Assembly: GCA_031216915.1 (NCBI GenBank)
Contig: CM062290.1
Span: 384,940,718-385,004,717, forward strand
Origin: Pictodentalium vernedei
Lineage: Eukaryota > Mollusca > Scaphopoda > Dentaliida > Dentaliidae
Direction of reading: 5' to 3'
Length of the DNA stretch: 64,000 nucleotides
Position 1 is the first letter of the stretch, and the number at the start of each line of letters is the position of its first letter. A program made the translations under genes and the position numbers. Positions 22,713 to 33,782 of this stretch are shown one piece after another. The notes beneath the pieces were generated by a model that saw only the letters and a program-made list of their open reading frames with translations, was not told the DNA's origin and searched no databases.

Positions 22713-22766
22713 TGAGGTGATCCTGGCTGTCAAAAGTGCCATTAAACCCCAGAAAATAAATAAATA
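22713..22766 (+). repeat. Solo SINE tail B at the DIRS break
   Basis: TGAGGTGATCCTGGCTGTCA then CATTAAACCCC and AATAAATAAATAA. It joins the broken DIRS end without spacer. Confidence 0.75.
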
Positions 22767-22837
22767 ATTCTGAACAAAAATCAGATAAATTTTCAGCTAC
22801 ACACCTGCCACCCACAAGCCATAATTTGTTACTCAGT

Positions 22838-22995
22838 TAATATTTAATTTTTATATAACCAGAGAGTGCAGTGCAATGCAGAGCATTGCACAGGCTTAGT
22901 CATACTTAATGGTTATACAAAATTGGTAACTGCCATACCCTACACACATGAAAATGCACACTCACGAAGGCTGTGAATGCACAGGGTTAGTTGCA
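22838..22995 (+). repeat. Inverted repeat shared with 48296-48480
   Basis: GTTACTCAGTTAATATTTAA, ATAACCAGAGAGTGCAGTGC and TGCACAGGGTTAGTTGC match the palindromic repeat at 48310-48475. Confidence 0.6.
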
Positions 22996-23093
22996 AAATA
23001 GGGATGACCTTATTTAGAACCAGAAAGAAAAGCGTGGCTAGAGTCAAAGTAAGATGCTTTAGTGAAACGAGTTCGCATATCAGCTTTGCCCAC

Positions 23094-23178
23094 TGCAGTT
23101 ACCCTTGGCGGGGATTGAACCATGGACCTTTTGGTTTGAAGTCCGATTCCATAAACACTGAGCCACCACACTCCCTTA
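23094..23178 (-). repeat. Solo tRNA-like SINE head, type 2
   Basis: Reverse strand reads GGGAGTGTGGTGGCTCAGTG (A box) and GGTCCATGGTTCAATCCCCG (B box). It matches the head of the SINE at 33791-34121. No mature-tRNA fold was sought further. Confidence 0.65.
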
Positions 23179-23780
23179 TAGTTCATCAATATAATGCGAA
23201 CACTCTGGGTAAGATGCCTAATGGGGGGTGGGGGGTGGGGGGGGGGAGCAGATGTGTCATGAGAGGAACCAGTTGAATACCGTTAATCAAATAACCAGTT
23301 TGCTTGTGAGAATTATTGAGTTGATGGCAGTATTCAATTAACAGGGATTTGGTTACTTTTTCATATACTAGAGATAATCTGATCAATAATTCTTTTTCTA
23401 CAGTAAAACCTGTCTTGAGAGACCACCTGTCTTGAGAGACCACTGTCTTGAGAGACCACCTTCTTGAGAGACCACCTGTCTTGAGAGACCACATCTGCTA
23501 GGCACCGATCGGTTTTACTCTATAATGGACCTGCTATGGGAGACCACCTGTCTTAAGAGACCACTGTGACCTGGTACCAACTTGTATTTTTATGCCATAA
23601 TGGACCTGTCTTGAGAGACCGCCCCTTTGAAGACTGAAACCATGACAAAAACGTTCTACATGTTCTGGAATTGGAAAATCCATTGTGGTTATACTAACAT
23701 AATTAAAAGTATTAAAAGCTCTTAATTGGGTTTCAATTGCTATTCAGTTACATAACTCATTAAAGATTGAGATATTTTTA

Positions 23781-25500
23781 TAAGACCCCTGCAGGGGGGG
23801 AGGTCTTCCAAAAAATTCCGGACACAAGGCCTAAAATATTTTTTTCCACCTTTTGACCACCACCCACCCACCCACGTGCAAAAAAAAATATTTTTTTCCT
23901 CTGACCTCTTGGACATCCACCCCACCACCTATATTTTTTCAGTGTATCACCACAGTGGGTAATGAAAAATTATTGCACTGAGCTTCCAGTTGTCAATCCT
24001 TGCCTTAATTTGAATCCTAATCAACTGTCTAAACTAATTATGTACACATCAACCAGCATCAACAGAAGCATTTAGATTTCACTAAAGAAAATTATTATTA
24101 ACTCCTTTGTTATCAGGCATGCATTTATTTTTACTGGGAAAAATTTCATTGTTATTTTTCGTTGTGAGAAAACTTTCGAGGAACTGATTGATACACTGGT
24201 CACTGATAGATACCAGAATTGTAGTTGTTTTGGCAGTATATAGGTGTATGTTTATGAAATAAAATGGTGCTTTATTACAAATTCCATGATGTAGTGTGTT
24301 GTTGATATTGTGAAAAAACAAAGCACTGCCACTGAGTAATTCTTCTATGATGATCAGTGCTTGCTGTTTTCTCATTCAAAGTTGATGTCAAACTGCATAT
24401 AACAGCTGATAACTGTTTTTTTCACATCTTTATGTTCTGGTGGTTCTAATACCTGATGACAGAACTTTCAGTTGAGCATTTGTAATTCATGCATTTCAAT
24501 AATATGCCTATATACACTATGGCGTAGTGTATACTGGCATATTATTGAAGTGCATGAATTACAAATGCTGAACTGAAAGTTCTGGCCTCAATGCTCTCAT
24601 AATAATTATTATTCATGTGTTAAGTTCCGAGACTGAAGAAACAGTTTAAATTTAGTGAAGAAGTTTTAATTTTAATGACCTGACTACAGGCTAAGTGTCT
24701 AGGCTTGAGGTTTCAGCCAATTGTCATTACTCAAAAGATAGTAGATAGCATAGGAAAGCTGAAAATCTGTCACCTAACACTATTGTAAATCTCACTGTTT
24801 CTCCTGGTCTGTCTCCGAAAAAATGTCAGCATTGATTTCTGCATATAACAGCATATAATGTAAGAATTAGACTATTTTTGTGAACATCAAATAGAGGATT
24901 AAAATAATCTTTTGCTGCATAGTATTATGCTCAGCTACTCATCTATATACTCTGGCTCTGTCAGGGTCAGTTTTCAATTCAAATATTAACTGTAACTTTT
25001 GTTTCATGTTTTTAAGAGATAGCCAGACAAACCCTCTGTGAAAACCCTGGTACTATCACTATGAGCATGTTCTGCTAAACTCATTGCTACTCATTGTAAA
25101 ATCCAAATTGTGGCGTGATGATTCAGCTATGAAAATTATGTTGACCATTCCCAAATTAAAATTCATAAATTTCCACTGATTGTTTTTAGTCAAACTGGAG
25201 TACACAATTCTTTAATGCATCTAATTTAATTTACAAAAAAGAGAACAAATCCCCTAATCAGCCTAGTGGGGCCTTATTCACTCACCCTACCTGACAAACA
25301 GGTGCCTATTAGACTACTAAACAATAATATAGCCTTGTTATGTAAAAATAATTAGAAAAAAAAACCACCAGGAAAAAAATTGCAACTCCAGGAAAAAAGG
25401 TGTTTTGGCCCCCATCCGACCACCCACCCACCCCGGCCTTGTGTCCGGAATTTTTTGGAAGACCCCCCCCCCCCCCTCCCCCCCTCCCCCGACCCCTGTG
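23781..25500. mobile_element. Nested element with long inverted arms
   Basis: The left arm GGTCTTCCAAAAAATTCCGG at about 23801 matches the reverse complement of CCGGAATTTTTTGGAAGACC at about 25446. The arms continue through GACACAAGGCC and the CCACCCACCCACC runs. The region between holds only AT-rich DNA and the hairpin at 24462-24583. Confidence 0.6.
24462..24583. repeat. Long hairpin
   Basis: Arms of about 55 bases: AGAACTTTCAGTTGAGCATT and ...AATGCTGAACTGAAAGTTCT, a short loop at TATACACTATGGCGTAGTGT. Few mismatches. Confidence 0.85.
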
Positions 25501-25839
25501 AAAAGATTAGGATTATTGCTGAATAAGCAATTTCATACATACCTAAAATGTGACAGATAGGATTATAAAAATAAATTTGTGTTGAAAATCTTCAATGAAA
25601 ATTTTCAACACTAATTTATTTTTATAATTTTTATAACAGTCCATTTCATTTCTTACAAAAACTTCATAAAAAAGAACTACAAATTAATTACAAAAATCCA
25701 TTCCTCTCCATTTCTGAATTTTGTGGATGGTTATTCACTGACTTATGAAAACCTGAAACCTGTTATGAGAGACCACCTGTCTTGAGAGACCACTTTTGTG
25801 TGGCCCAAAGGGCGGTCTCGCAAGACAGGTTCTACTGTA

Positions 25840-26065
25840 GCAAGCCTATGGGAAACCTTGCCCAAGCATACCAAATTTCTAGCTGGACAGAATAATCAAA
25901 CCATAGACGTCCAAATTATATAATAGATATCTTATTTGCCAGAGCCCATGGAGCCAAGTCAAACAGGATATGATAGATTAAATTCCTGCATTGGATGAAC
26001 TGAAGATAAATGGGTTCAAAAATAAAATCAGTTTGGTGATTGATGGGGTAATTTCTCAACATATC
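25840..26065. other. no recognised feature
   Basis: Short AT-rich spacer. Confidence 0.5.
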
Positions 26066-26067
26066 AC

Positions 26068-26280
26068 AACCCCAGGAAATGAAGCAGTGCTTGTTTACCA
26101 TTGTAAACAAACTTTGTTTTCCTTGAAAATAGGACTCAATCATTGATGACTGGGGTAGAAGTTCTCTAAAATGAGGATCAGGGGTTAAAAGATTGGCTAG
26201 ATATGGCTTTATATCTGTGTTGCTGTCACGATTAGCCATTGTACAGAAATATGTGACCTTGAACACCAATAAATAAATAA
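26068..26280 (+). mobile_element. Retroposon RX, copy 4
   Basis: CACAACCCCAGGAAATGAAG, AAATAGGACTCAATCATTGA, then tail A: GATTAGCCATTGTACAGAAA and GTGACCTTGAACACCAATAA. Confidence 0.75.
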
Positions 26281-26393
26281 TAAAAAGATTTTGTATTCAT
26301 TTGATAGACGTTGACTCTATAACCTACATACAGTTCGGTCAAATTTATGCTGAAGGTGTGATAAATAGTTTTTTGTGTAGAAGATATATCCAA

Positions 26394-26630
26394 TTAACCC
26401 TTTACCCAACGCAGACGATATCAAAAATTATTATTTAAAAAAAATTTTTTTTTAATTTCAATAAAACCATATATGTGACCCATCTTTGGAATGAGCTCAA
26501 TGAGCTCGTTCCATAGAGGAGTCACATGATATGGTTTTGTTGAAATTTTTTGAAAAATAGTATTTTTATCAGCTGCTGAATTTGCATATTATGCGGGCGG
26601 ATGTGGCCGATTCATTTGTTAAATGGTTAA
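26394..26630. mobile_element. TTAA-flanked MITE, copy E
   Basis: Element 26398-26626, TTAA both sides, left end CCCTTTACCCAACGCAGACG. Central hairpin around TTTGGAATGAGCTC/GAGCTCGTTCC. Sub-type with GCGGGCGGATGTGGCCGATT at the right. Confidence 0.85.
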
Positions 26631-27689
26631 CAGAGTTATTAAATTAGAGAAGTATCCAACTGAGTGGGCTTCACCGGACTATGTGGTGAATTAAGTGATG
26701 TGACTATGGTTTTTCCCTATCGGGAATTTAAGAATTGTTTGCTTGCAAAATAGGATTTTTTTGAAACTCTTCCATAAAATTAAATGTGTTTTGTGTTGAT
26801 TTCCAAGTTGGTATGGTTGTGGAATGAAATGGAGGAAACCATGGTTCACCCGTACTTTTTTGCCATTTTCTCACCTCTGAGGAAAGAATTTTTGGTCATG
26901 TTTACTCATTCTGTAGGCACTTCAGATGCCACCATCTCTGACTTTGAGAACCCCTCAGACAACATTTCATTTTTTAGCCAGAATTCAGGCTGAAAAATTC
27001 ATAATATATCACTGGATGAGAAATTGATGTCATGGACAGCAGGTAATTTCCACTGGGGGTGAGGTTCAAGTAACTCTAGTGACTAATACTCCAATAAAAA
27101 AAAATCACTGTTTCTGGGACATCATCACAGTAGTGTCACAGAAGGAGGAGATATTTATTTACAGGAAAGTACTGACCAATAGAGGGTTATAAGATAATAA
27201 ATGATACAAATGATGGGTCTGCGACTCCTAAAATACTGGAGAATTTCTATTTCTTGGACCAACCCTTCTGGTAACCATTAGTTCACTAGCTCACTCCTGC
27301 TGATCACAATTGTTTATTCATGAGACATCATACAACACTATGCTTCAAGTCAATTGTTATAAATGGGATTGAGCTAATACATGTTGGCTATAAGGGGATC
27401 GAAGAGGCAAAACTTGACTGGGTTCTCAGCGATTCAACAATTTATATGTATATATAACCCATTATTATTTACATGCCCAGGAGCAAGCATGTCTACAAAT
27501 TATCCCAATTAATAAAGTATATATTAAATCTTGTGATCGTTCAATGTTCCTAACAATAATTCCTGAATATATGATCAACAATTAATTCACTTCTCAAACT
27601 TGCATTCGTAGAGAAATACCAAAGACAGAATATATATCAAGAAACTTCTGGGCGCTCAGTAAATTACTCATTTATTCATCTGTCGAGTA
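26631..27689. other. no recognised feature
   Basis: About 1 kb of AT-rich sequence with no supported gene, hairpin or repeat. Confidence 0.5.
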
Positions 27690-28067
27690 ATAAACCAAAA
27701 GGGGAGCGTGGTGGCTCAGTAGGTAGAGGTGCAGGATGCAAGCCGAGAGGTCCTCGGTTCGAATCCCAACTGCGGCAACCGTGTTGTGTTCTTGGGCAAG
27801 ACACTTCATCTCCATTGCCTGCGTGGGGGCACGATGACGCCATGTACTAAGGCGTACTTCACGTCCATGGTATGCATGTCTTCAAGCAATCTAACCCTGC
27901 CTGTGCTGCAGTGCGGAGTTACGCTGTTGGGGAGCTGGCAGCTGCTTGTCGTTGCTCAGTGGTTCTCTCCGGGTATTCCGGCTTCCTCCACCTGTAAAAC
28001 TGTCACGGTCATGATTAGCCATTGTGCATAGATATGTGACCTTAAAACATCAATAAATAAACCAAAA
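27690..28067 (+). mobile_element. SINE, tRNA-like head type 1, tail A, with target duplication
   Basis: Element 27701-28056 between ATAAACCAAAA copies (27690-27700, 28057-28067). Head GGGGAGCGTGGTGGCTCAGT, B box CGGTTCGAATCCC, body GTTCTTGGGCAAGACACTTC, tail A. One of the cleanest copies. Confidence 0.9.
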
Positions 28068-28158
28068 ACCTAACTGTCTAATATACACCTTATCACAATA
28101 TGATACTGTTACTATAATATTCTAAATACTCAGCATGAATATTTTGGCTTCCTCACAT

Positions 28159-28585
28159 TTAACCCTTTACCCAATGCAGACCATATCAAAATTTATTATT
28201 TTATATATAATGTTTTAAAATTTTTCAAAAACTTCCAACAAAACCATATCATGTGACTCCTCTTTGGAATGAGCTTGTTGAGCACGTTCCAATGAGGGGA
28301 TCACATGATATGGTTTGGTTGAAATTTTTTGAAAAATAATACTTTTTCAGCTGCTGAATTTGGTTTAAACAATATTTATTAAAAAAAATGCTATATGTTA
28401 CAAAACTGAACAACAACAAAAAAGTAAAAGTAACAGCACAAGGCACCGCATATATATAACATATATTTAACACTAAACAAATTGCTAATAAAAGGAGGGA
28501 TTTGACAGGTAGCTTGGAGTCATCTCCCTGCTGAATTTGCATATTACGCGGGTGGATGTGGCTGATTCGTTGGGTAAAGGGTTAA
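28159..28585. mobile_element. TTAA-flanked MITE, copy F, carrying an insertion
   Basis: Element 28163-28581 with TTAA both sides and the usual central hairpin. A 155-bp sequence at 28373-28527 is flanked by CTGCTGAATTTG direct repeats, which are also MITE sequence. Removing it restores a MITE of the normal sub-type. Confidence 0.85.
28361..28539 (-). mobile_element. Short retro-insertion with 12-bp duplication
   Basis: Insert 28373-28527 between CTGCTGAATTTG copies. Read on the minus strand it ends in TTTTTTTTAATAAATATTGT, so it may be the 3' end of a LINE or another transcript. No family recognised. Confidence 0.6.
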
Positions 28586-28965
28586 AGAAGAACTCTGTTG
28601 CCCAAATGGCTTGCTGACCAGCAACACATAAATTCACTACACTGTTTTGGTTCCATTTTTTATCATGATCATGTCCTCTTTCCTTCTTATCTTATTAAAT
28701 AAATGTGAAGCGCCTTATTTTGGAATCTACTTTCAATGAAAAATATGTATCAGCTCAATCTCCACTTTTGAAAGGTGCTAATTTGCAATAGGCTTATCAA
28801 GGCTTGTCTTGAGAAAAGACAAGCAGCGGAGTCGAATGTGCAGAAAGCGAGCCTTCTTTGTATAACGCCTGTTCAACAGATGCCGAACAAACACAGCTTT
28901 CTTGGTTAGAACATCCAAGTCCACAGATTATCCTGTATCATAAAATATCTTAATTAACTTTAATT
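28586..28965. other. no recognised feature
   Basis: Unannotated spacer. CTTGTCTTGAGAAAAGACAAG near 28803 is a short hairpin. Confidence 0.45.
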
Positions 28966-29665
28966 AACCACTATTATTATCCCATGCCAAACAAAGTTTG
29001 CAGGGGATATTGCGATACTGTTTCTGTCCATACATCTGTCCATTCATCCGTCCATCTGGGCTCGTATCTTTGCATCCACTGTCCGGATTCCCATGAAACT
29101 TCACATGCATACATCCTATGATAGTCATTTGGTGCTCAGTGAAAACTGACCTTATCCACGCATTCATCCTGGAGTTATGCCCCTTTGACTTAGAAGTATT
29201 CAAGTAAGTCAGCCCATGACCAAAAGTTATCCGGGGGTTAATTTCAACAGTTTCAAATATTTTCGTTATATGAGCTCACAAGATGCTTTTAAGTGAAACG
29301 AGTTCGCATATCAGCTTTGCCCACCCAGTTTTCCAGGAGTTATGCTCATTCAGCTTAGAATTTTTCAATTAAGTCAGCATATGACTAAAGGTTATCTGGG
29401 GTAATTTCAGTGATTACCAATGTATTTCAAATATGTTTAGTATACAGGTTCATGAGATGTTCAAGCGAAATGAGTTCACATATCAAAATATTGGGTTCAC
29501 AAGATGTTCAAATGGAACAAGTTTGCATATCAATTTTGCACACCCCGATTTTCAAAAGTCATGTCCCTTCGCCTTAGAATTTTACAAGTAAGTCAGCAAA
29601 TGACCAGAAGTTGTCTGTGGGTTAATTTCACCAATTTCCAGCAGATTTAAAATATTCTTATATAC
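28966..29665 (+). repeat. Diverged tandem repeat with hairpin start
   Basis: Begins with a hairpin-like CCATGCCAAACAAAGTTTGCAGG / GGGATAT start, also seen at 45707. It then has diverged units containing GTGAAACGAGTTCGCATATC, AGTTATGCTCATTCAGCTTA and GTTATCTGGGG. Further units lie at 32000-32400, on the other side of the Tc1 and PAL2 insertions; a fragment is at about 23058. Confidence 0.6.
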
Positions 29666-29668
29666 TAT

Positions 29669-30963
29669 TCAAAAAAAGTAAGGGATATCCAAACTGATGT
29701 TGATATTTTCGGAAAATGGTATTGGATAAGCGTGATTGGACACATCAATATGTTACCAAGTTTAGTGTGGATCATGAATGTCACCAGCCCATGAAAACTT
29801 CGTCCAGGTTTTTCACATGAGTGCTGTGTTAATGTCTGTGTGGTGTGTTTTGAAATTTTCATTTGTACTGGACAGACTTTTCGGCAGTCTCATCGTTCTT
29901 TTCTTGGTATAAACTCGTTCATCAATAGTTTCTGGTTGAAACATAACTTTTGAGATATGTGAAGACTGACACGTGGCGAATGTTTATGTGCCATTGGCAT
30001 GTTAGAAGCTGGAAACAGACAGACTGCAGTGGCTCAAATTCTCAACATTACTCAATAAGTGATTAGCAAGTTGTGGTCACGCTACCGTCAAACAGGCAAT
30101 GTTGGTGGCAGATGTCAGTCAGGTCGTCCAAGGGTGACAACTGCTAACCAGGATCGTTTCATCCAAACCACAGCATTACGTAACTGCCATCAAAGTGCCT
30201 CAGAAATTGGACAGCAGCTGCACCGAGTGACAGATGTGCGAGTCAGTGGTCAGACTATCCGAAATCGCCTACTCAGTTGGAATTTGTACCCCTGACGACC
30301 TCGAATAATTCCACATTTGACTGAATGTCACATCTCATTGGTGTTGAGCACGACAGTGCTGGGACAATCATCAGTGAAGCAACATCGTGTTTTCCGATGA
30401 ATTGAGGTTCACTCTCGCCTCATACAACAGGCAAAACAGAGTGTGGTGGTGGCAGAACGAACGATACCATGACATAACCGTTACGCAGCATGATCGTTTT
30501 CGTTTTGGTCTTGGATCGGTTATGGTGTGGGGAGGCATAACCATGACAAGTAGAACAGCATTACATGTCATCCAAGGGCAGGTCAAAGGGCAGTACAACC
30601 GTGACAACATGTTAGTAGCTCATGGGGTGCCATTTGCACGACATCACGGCCATCAATTTATTTTTCAAGATGACAGTGCAAGAGCACACAGGGCCCATGT
30701 TGCTACAGAGTTCTTCCAGGAGCAGAACATCACTACACTACCTTGGCCAGCACAAAGTCCAAACCTTTCACCAATCGAGCACGTCTGAGATATGTTTGGC
30801 AGGCGCCTATGACAACACCAACAGCCCCCTACCAATGTCCAGGAACTCGTCGCTGCACTGCAGGAAGTATGGAATAACATCAGTCAAGCTGATATTGGAC
30901 GTTTGGTGAGGAGTATTCCACGTCGGATCCGCGCTTGTCTCGCGAATTGAAGATGATTTACAA
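29669..30963 (+). mobile_element. Tc1-like transposon 2 (left end and coding part)
   Basis: The left end probably starts at CTATTCAAAAAAAGTAAGGG (about 29670). The matching right end (CCCTTAC... type) could not be found. Confidence 0.6.
29965..30950 (+). pseudogene. Tc1/mariner-type transposase, broken (element 2)
   Basis: DDE transposase, DD34E. The N-terminal helix-turn-helix is seen as CAIGMLEAGNRQTAVAQILN, interrupted by TAA near 30057, then KLWSRYRQTGNVGGR with GRPRVTT. Catalytic residues: FSDELRF (about 30390), FQDDSARAHRAH (about 30662) and LSPIEHV (about 30773), with 34 residues between the last two acids. Three TGA stops stand where the context predicts Arg (twice) or Trp: near 30293, 30787 and 30810. 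There is also a frameshift or small deletion near 30385. It ends RRIRACLAN at 30950. It is unrelated in detail to the 8231-9253 copy, so two Tc1 lineages have been active here. Confidence 0.9.
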
Positions 30964-31115
30964 GGTATTGAGGTCTTGGACTGAATGTGGTAAATACAGA
31001 TTATCATGATAATGTGCATGTCCTGTACTTTGTATCAGATTCAAGGTGGTGTCCAGAATGGGATCTCAACGAGCCGGCTTTGAGGTATTGAGGTCTTGGA
31101 CTGAATGTGGTAAAT
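30964..31115. repeat. 32-bp direct repeat around an 88-bp PAL3 fragment
   Basis: GGTATTGAGGTCTTGGACTG (first 20 of 32 bases) occurs at 30964-30995 and again at 31084-31115, identical. Between them is the PAL3 left part, ACAGATTATCATGATAATGT. Confidence 0.85.
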
Positions 31116-31439
31116 TCTCAGACTTACCATCCATGTCTTCTACAGCTCAGTGCATGGAATGTGTGCTTGTCAGACACCCAACTATCGCTGAAATCATTCA
31201 CGAGATGTCACAGTGCAATGCCTCAACTGTCTTTTTGATGAAAATATAAATATATTTCTTCATATATCTCACTTTTATCTAAGAATCATATTGATTTGGG
31301 CCTGAAAAACGGTATGTATCACATAATGTGTTCTGATTCCATATCATATAGATGACTCATTCTGATTCTATATCATATAGAAGACTCGTTTCTGGTACTG
31401 GCATGGGCTATCATAACAGACGCATTAATACATTCTGTG

Positions 31440-31990
31440 TGTATTTCAGTGCTCGACCCAACCACCTCGACATAAAAATCAAACCAAAAAACCTGAAAAT
31501 AGTCACAAATATCATCAGATTTCCGAAATAATTTGGTCATATTTTGGCGTTATAAATTAAATAGTTGAATAATTAAAATGAAACAACTTGAGAAAAATAA
31601 AATAAGAGCAAATAATTTGTCCCCTGAGTACCAATGTGTTTTATGTGCCAGTAGGCACATAGAACACATTGGAACTCAGAGGACGATATGTCAGCAAAAT
31701 CCTGTTCACTCGTTCTCTTAATGACCCAAGGGATTTAACTCTATCTGTTGTCTTCTGCGTTTGTAAAAACAAAACAATTAGCGGAGCGGGAGAAATTCCC
31801 AAATTTATTTTCACTATGTTTCTATTGTGTTTCAAACAGGACAAAAACATTATCTCCGCCGACATGTATGGTATATGGAGATTTAATACCTGGATGTCTC
31901 ATTTAAACACCTCGCCTGCGGCTCGGTGTTTAAAAACCAACATCCAGGTATTAAATCTCCATATACCATACATGTTAGCGGAGATAACTT
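31440..31990 (+). mobile_element. PAL2 element, copy 2
   Basis: Close copy of 13075-13640: CCTCGACATAAAAATCAAACC, hairpin P at 31619-31684, then the second hairpin (about 31850-31988) with TATGGTATATGGAGATTTAA and its complement. Confidence 0.75.
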
Positions 31991-31999
31991 AAATTGGAT

Positions 32000-32420
32000 T
32001 TCAAATATTTCAGTATGTGGGCTCAGGAGAAGTTTAAGTGAAACCAGTTTGCATATCAGCTCCGCCTACCCAGTTTTTCAGGTGTTATGTGTGTTCAGCT
32101 TTTATTTTTATTCAAATCAGCATATTTTAAAGGTTGTTTTTTTTTTCCAGTGATTACCAACCGATTCAAGTTATTTTTGGTGTGTGACCTCACAGGACAA
32201 TAAAATGGCAGAAGTTTGCATACCAGCCTCGCCCGACCGATTTTACTGAAGTTAGCCCAAAAGTTGTAAGGTTTTTTTTTTTCCGGACATTTTCTAACGT
32301 ATTACCGACCAATTCCAATTATTTTTGGTTTCTAGCCTTATAGGACAATGAAGTGAAAAGAGTTTGCATAATAATCCACCCTTGCCTGACTATTTTTGCT
32401 TAAGTTACCCAAATCTAAAA
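32000..32420 (+). repeat. Diverged tandem units (continuation of 28966-29665)
   Basis: Two units marked by CCAATTATTTTTGGT-like and AGGACAATAAAATGGCAGAA / AGGACAATGAAGTGAAAAGA words, about 140 bp apart; starts with AAGTGAAACCAGTTTGCATA. Confidence 0.55.
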
Positions 32421-32555
32421 CTCTTGCTTTAATGGCGCCTTCTCAGGAAGATATCTTGGCGGTGGACACCAGTGCGGTGCACTTGTTAAAAAAACATAGA
32501 AGACTGATTTATGTGTATGGCAGTGTAATACATAACCTTGTCATAATTGCCTTCT

Positions 32556-32975
32556 TCTACAATTTATTTATTTATTTTTATTGGTGTTTAAGGTCACATA
32601 CTTATGCACAATGGCTATTCATGACCATGACAGTTTTACGGGTGGAGGAAGCCGGAGTACCCGGAGAGAACCACCGAGCAACGACAAGCAGCTGCCAGCT
32701 CCCCAACATCGTAACTCCACACTGCGGCACAGGCAGGGTTAGATTGGTTGAAGACATGGGCACCATCGACGTGCAGTATGCCTTAGTACACAGTGTCATT
32801 GTGCCCCCATGTGGACAATCGGGGTTAAGTGCCTTGCCCAAGGACACAACGGGGGAGTCTGAATTGATCGCTCAGATGGTCACCCATCTGAGGACTAACC
32901 GGGCTCGACATTGCTTAACTTAGGTGATCTGACAGAACCGGTTACCGCAACGCCACCCTGCCCCTCCTCTACAAT
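32556..32975 (-). mobile_element. 5S-rRNA-headed SINE, tail A, with target duplication
   Basis: Element 32564-32967 between TCTACAAT copies. On the minus strand the head reads GGTTCTGTCAGATCACCTAAG, AAGTTAAGCAATGTCGAGCC, CGGTTAGTCCTCAGATGGGT, GACC. These are the 5S rRNA internal promoter words (AAGTTAAGC; GGTTAGTxCTxxGATGGGTGACC). The body GTGTCCTTGGGCAAGGCACT and the rest match the tRNA-headed SINEs, ending in tail A at the left. Confidence 0.9.
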
Positions 32976-33091
32976 GAAAAGCTCAACGTGGTATTTGGGA
33001 AAATTATAATTACAAAACCTGAAAAAAACATCAAATTAACAAGTGAACTGTCTACTTGTTTCTTCTTCCGTTATCTTCTTTTTCCAGTTGT

Positions 33092-33315
33092 TTAACCCTT
33101 TACCCAACATAACAGCCAAAACTGGCCAGCGCTATTCTAAAAAATCGCCAATTAATTTTCAATATTTTTTTCATTTTTTGCCTCAAAAACATAGGTTATG
33201 ACCCCTCATTGGAACGAGCTCATTGAGCTCTGTTCCAATGAGGGGTCATAACCTTTGTTTTTGAGACAAAAAATGAGTTATTCAAGAATTTTTTTCATGT
33301 TAGGTAAAGGGTTAA
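33092..33315. mobile_element. TTAA-flanked MITE, copy G
   Basis: Element 33096-33311, TTAA both sides. Centre AAAACATAGGTTATGACCCC / ATTGGAACGAGCTC and complement. Sub-type with AAAACTGGCCAGCGCTATTC on the left. Confidence 0.85.
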
Positions 33316-33780
33316 AAAGTTATTTTAAATAATCCGAGCATGTCAATTGATAGTTTTTAATAATATTTCTATCCAAAAATAATTTTTGTAACCGTTTCTA
33401 GAACACATAACCACTTAATTTTTACCTCCGAAACCTTTTATTGAATGTTTATACCCTCCATGTCTTAATTTTGAATGCTGCGTTGTCCTTTCTCCAGTCA
33501 GTTCCCAAGGTTTTTTTATGTGACATTCCAATGTTGATGTCTGGTTCATGTTGCTAATTACATAGATCTCAGTTGTTGTTATCTTGGGGGGAGGGAGGGG
33601 GGGGGGGGTGCCCATGTTTTTAAGCCAGGTGGGGAATTGTCTTGGTGGACAACATGTGGAGGGCTTTTATCTTGGACAACTATTCAAGAGGGAAATTGTC
33701 TTGATCCCTTGTTTGATTTGGTGTGTCATAGATCTTTTAACAGTTTGGGAAGATGTCTAATGTGCTGCATGTCGTAACAT
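33316..33780. other. no recognised feature
   Basis: Includes a G-rich run near 33588-33608 (broken by AGG); nothing else supported. Confidence 0.5.
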
Positions 33781-33782
33781 TC

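Larger units (their letters stand above)
23399..25839. mobile_element. pogo/Tigger-like element, 2.4 kb, with nested insertion
   Basis: Element 23401-25837 with TA on both sides. Ends are CAGTAAAACCTGTCTTGAGA and TCGCAAGACAGGTTCTACTG; CAG ends and TA targets are the pogo/Tigger pattern. The CCTGTCTTGAGAGACCAC word repeats about every 20 bp in the left 250 bp and twice in the right 100 bp. No transposase frame is recognised inside. It could also be two related elements sharing ends. Confidence 0.65.

Noticed and set aside
23401..23520. CRISPR-like array
   Set aside because: The CTGTCTTGAGAGACCAC repeats have almost no spacer and sit at the end of a pogo-like element in eukaryotic DNA.
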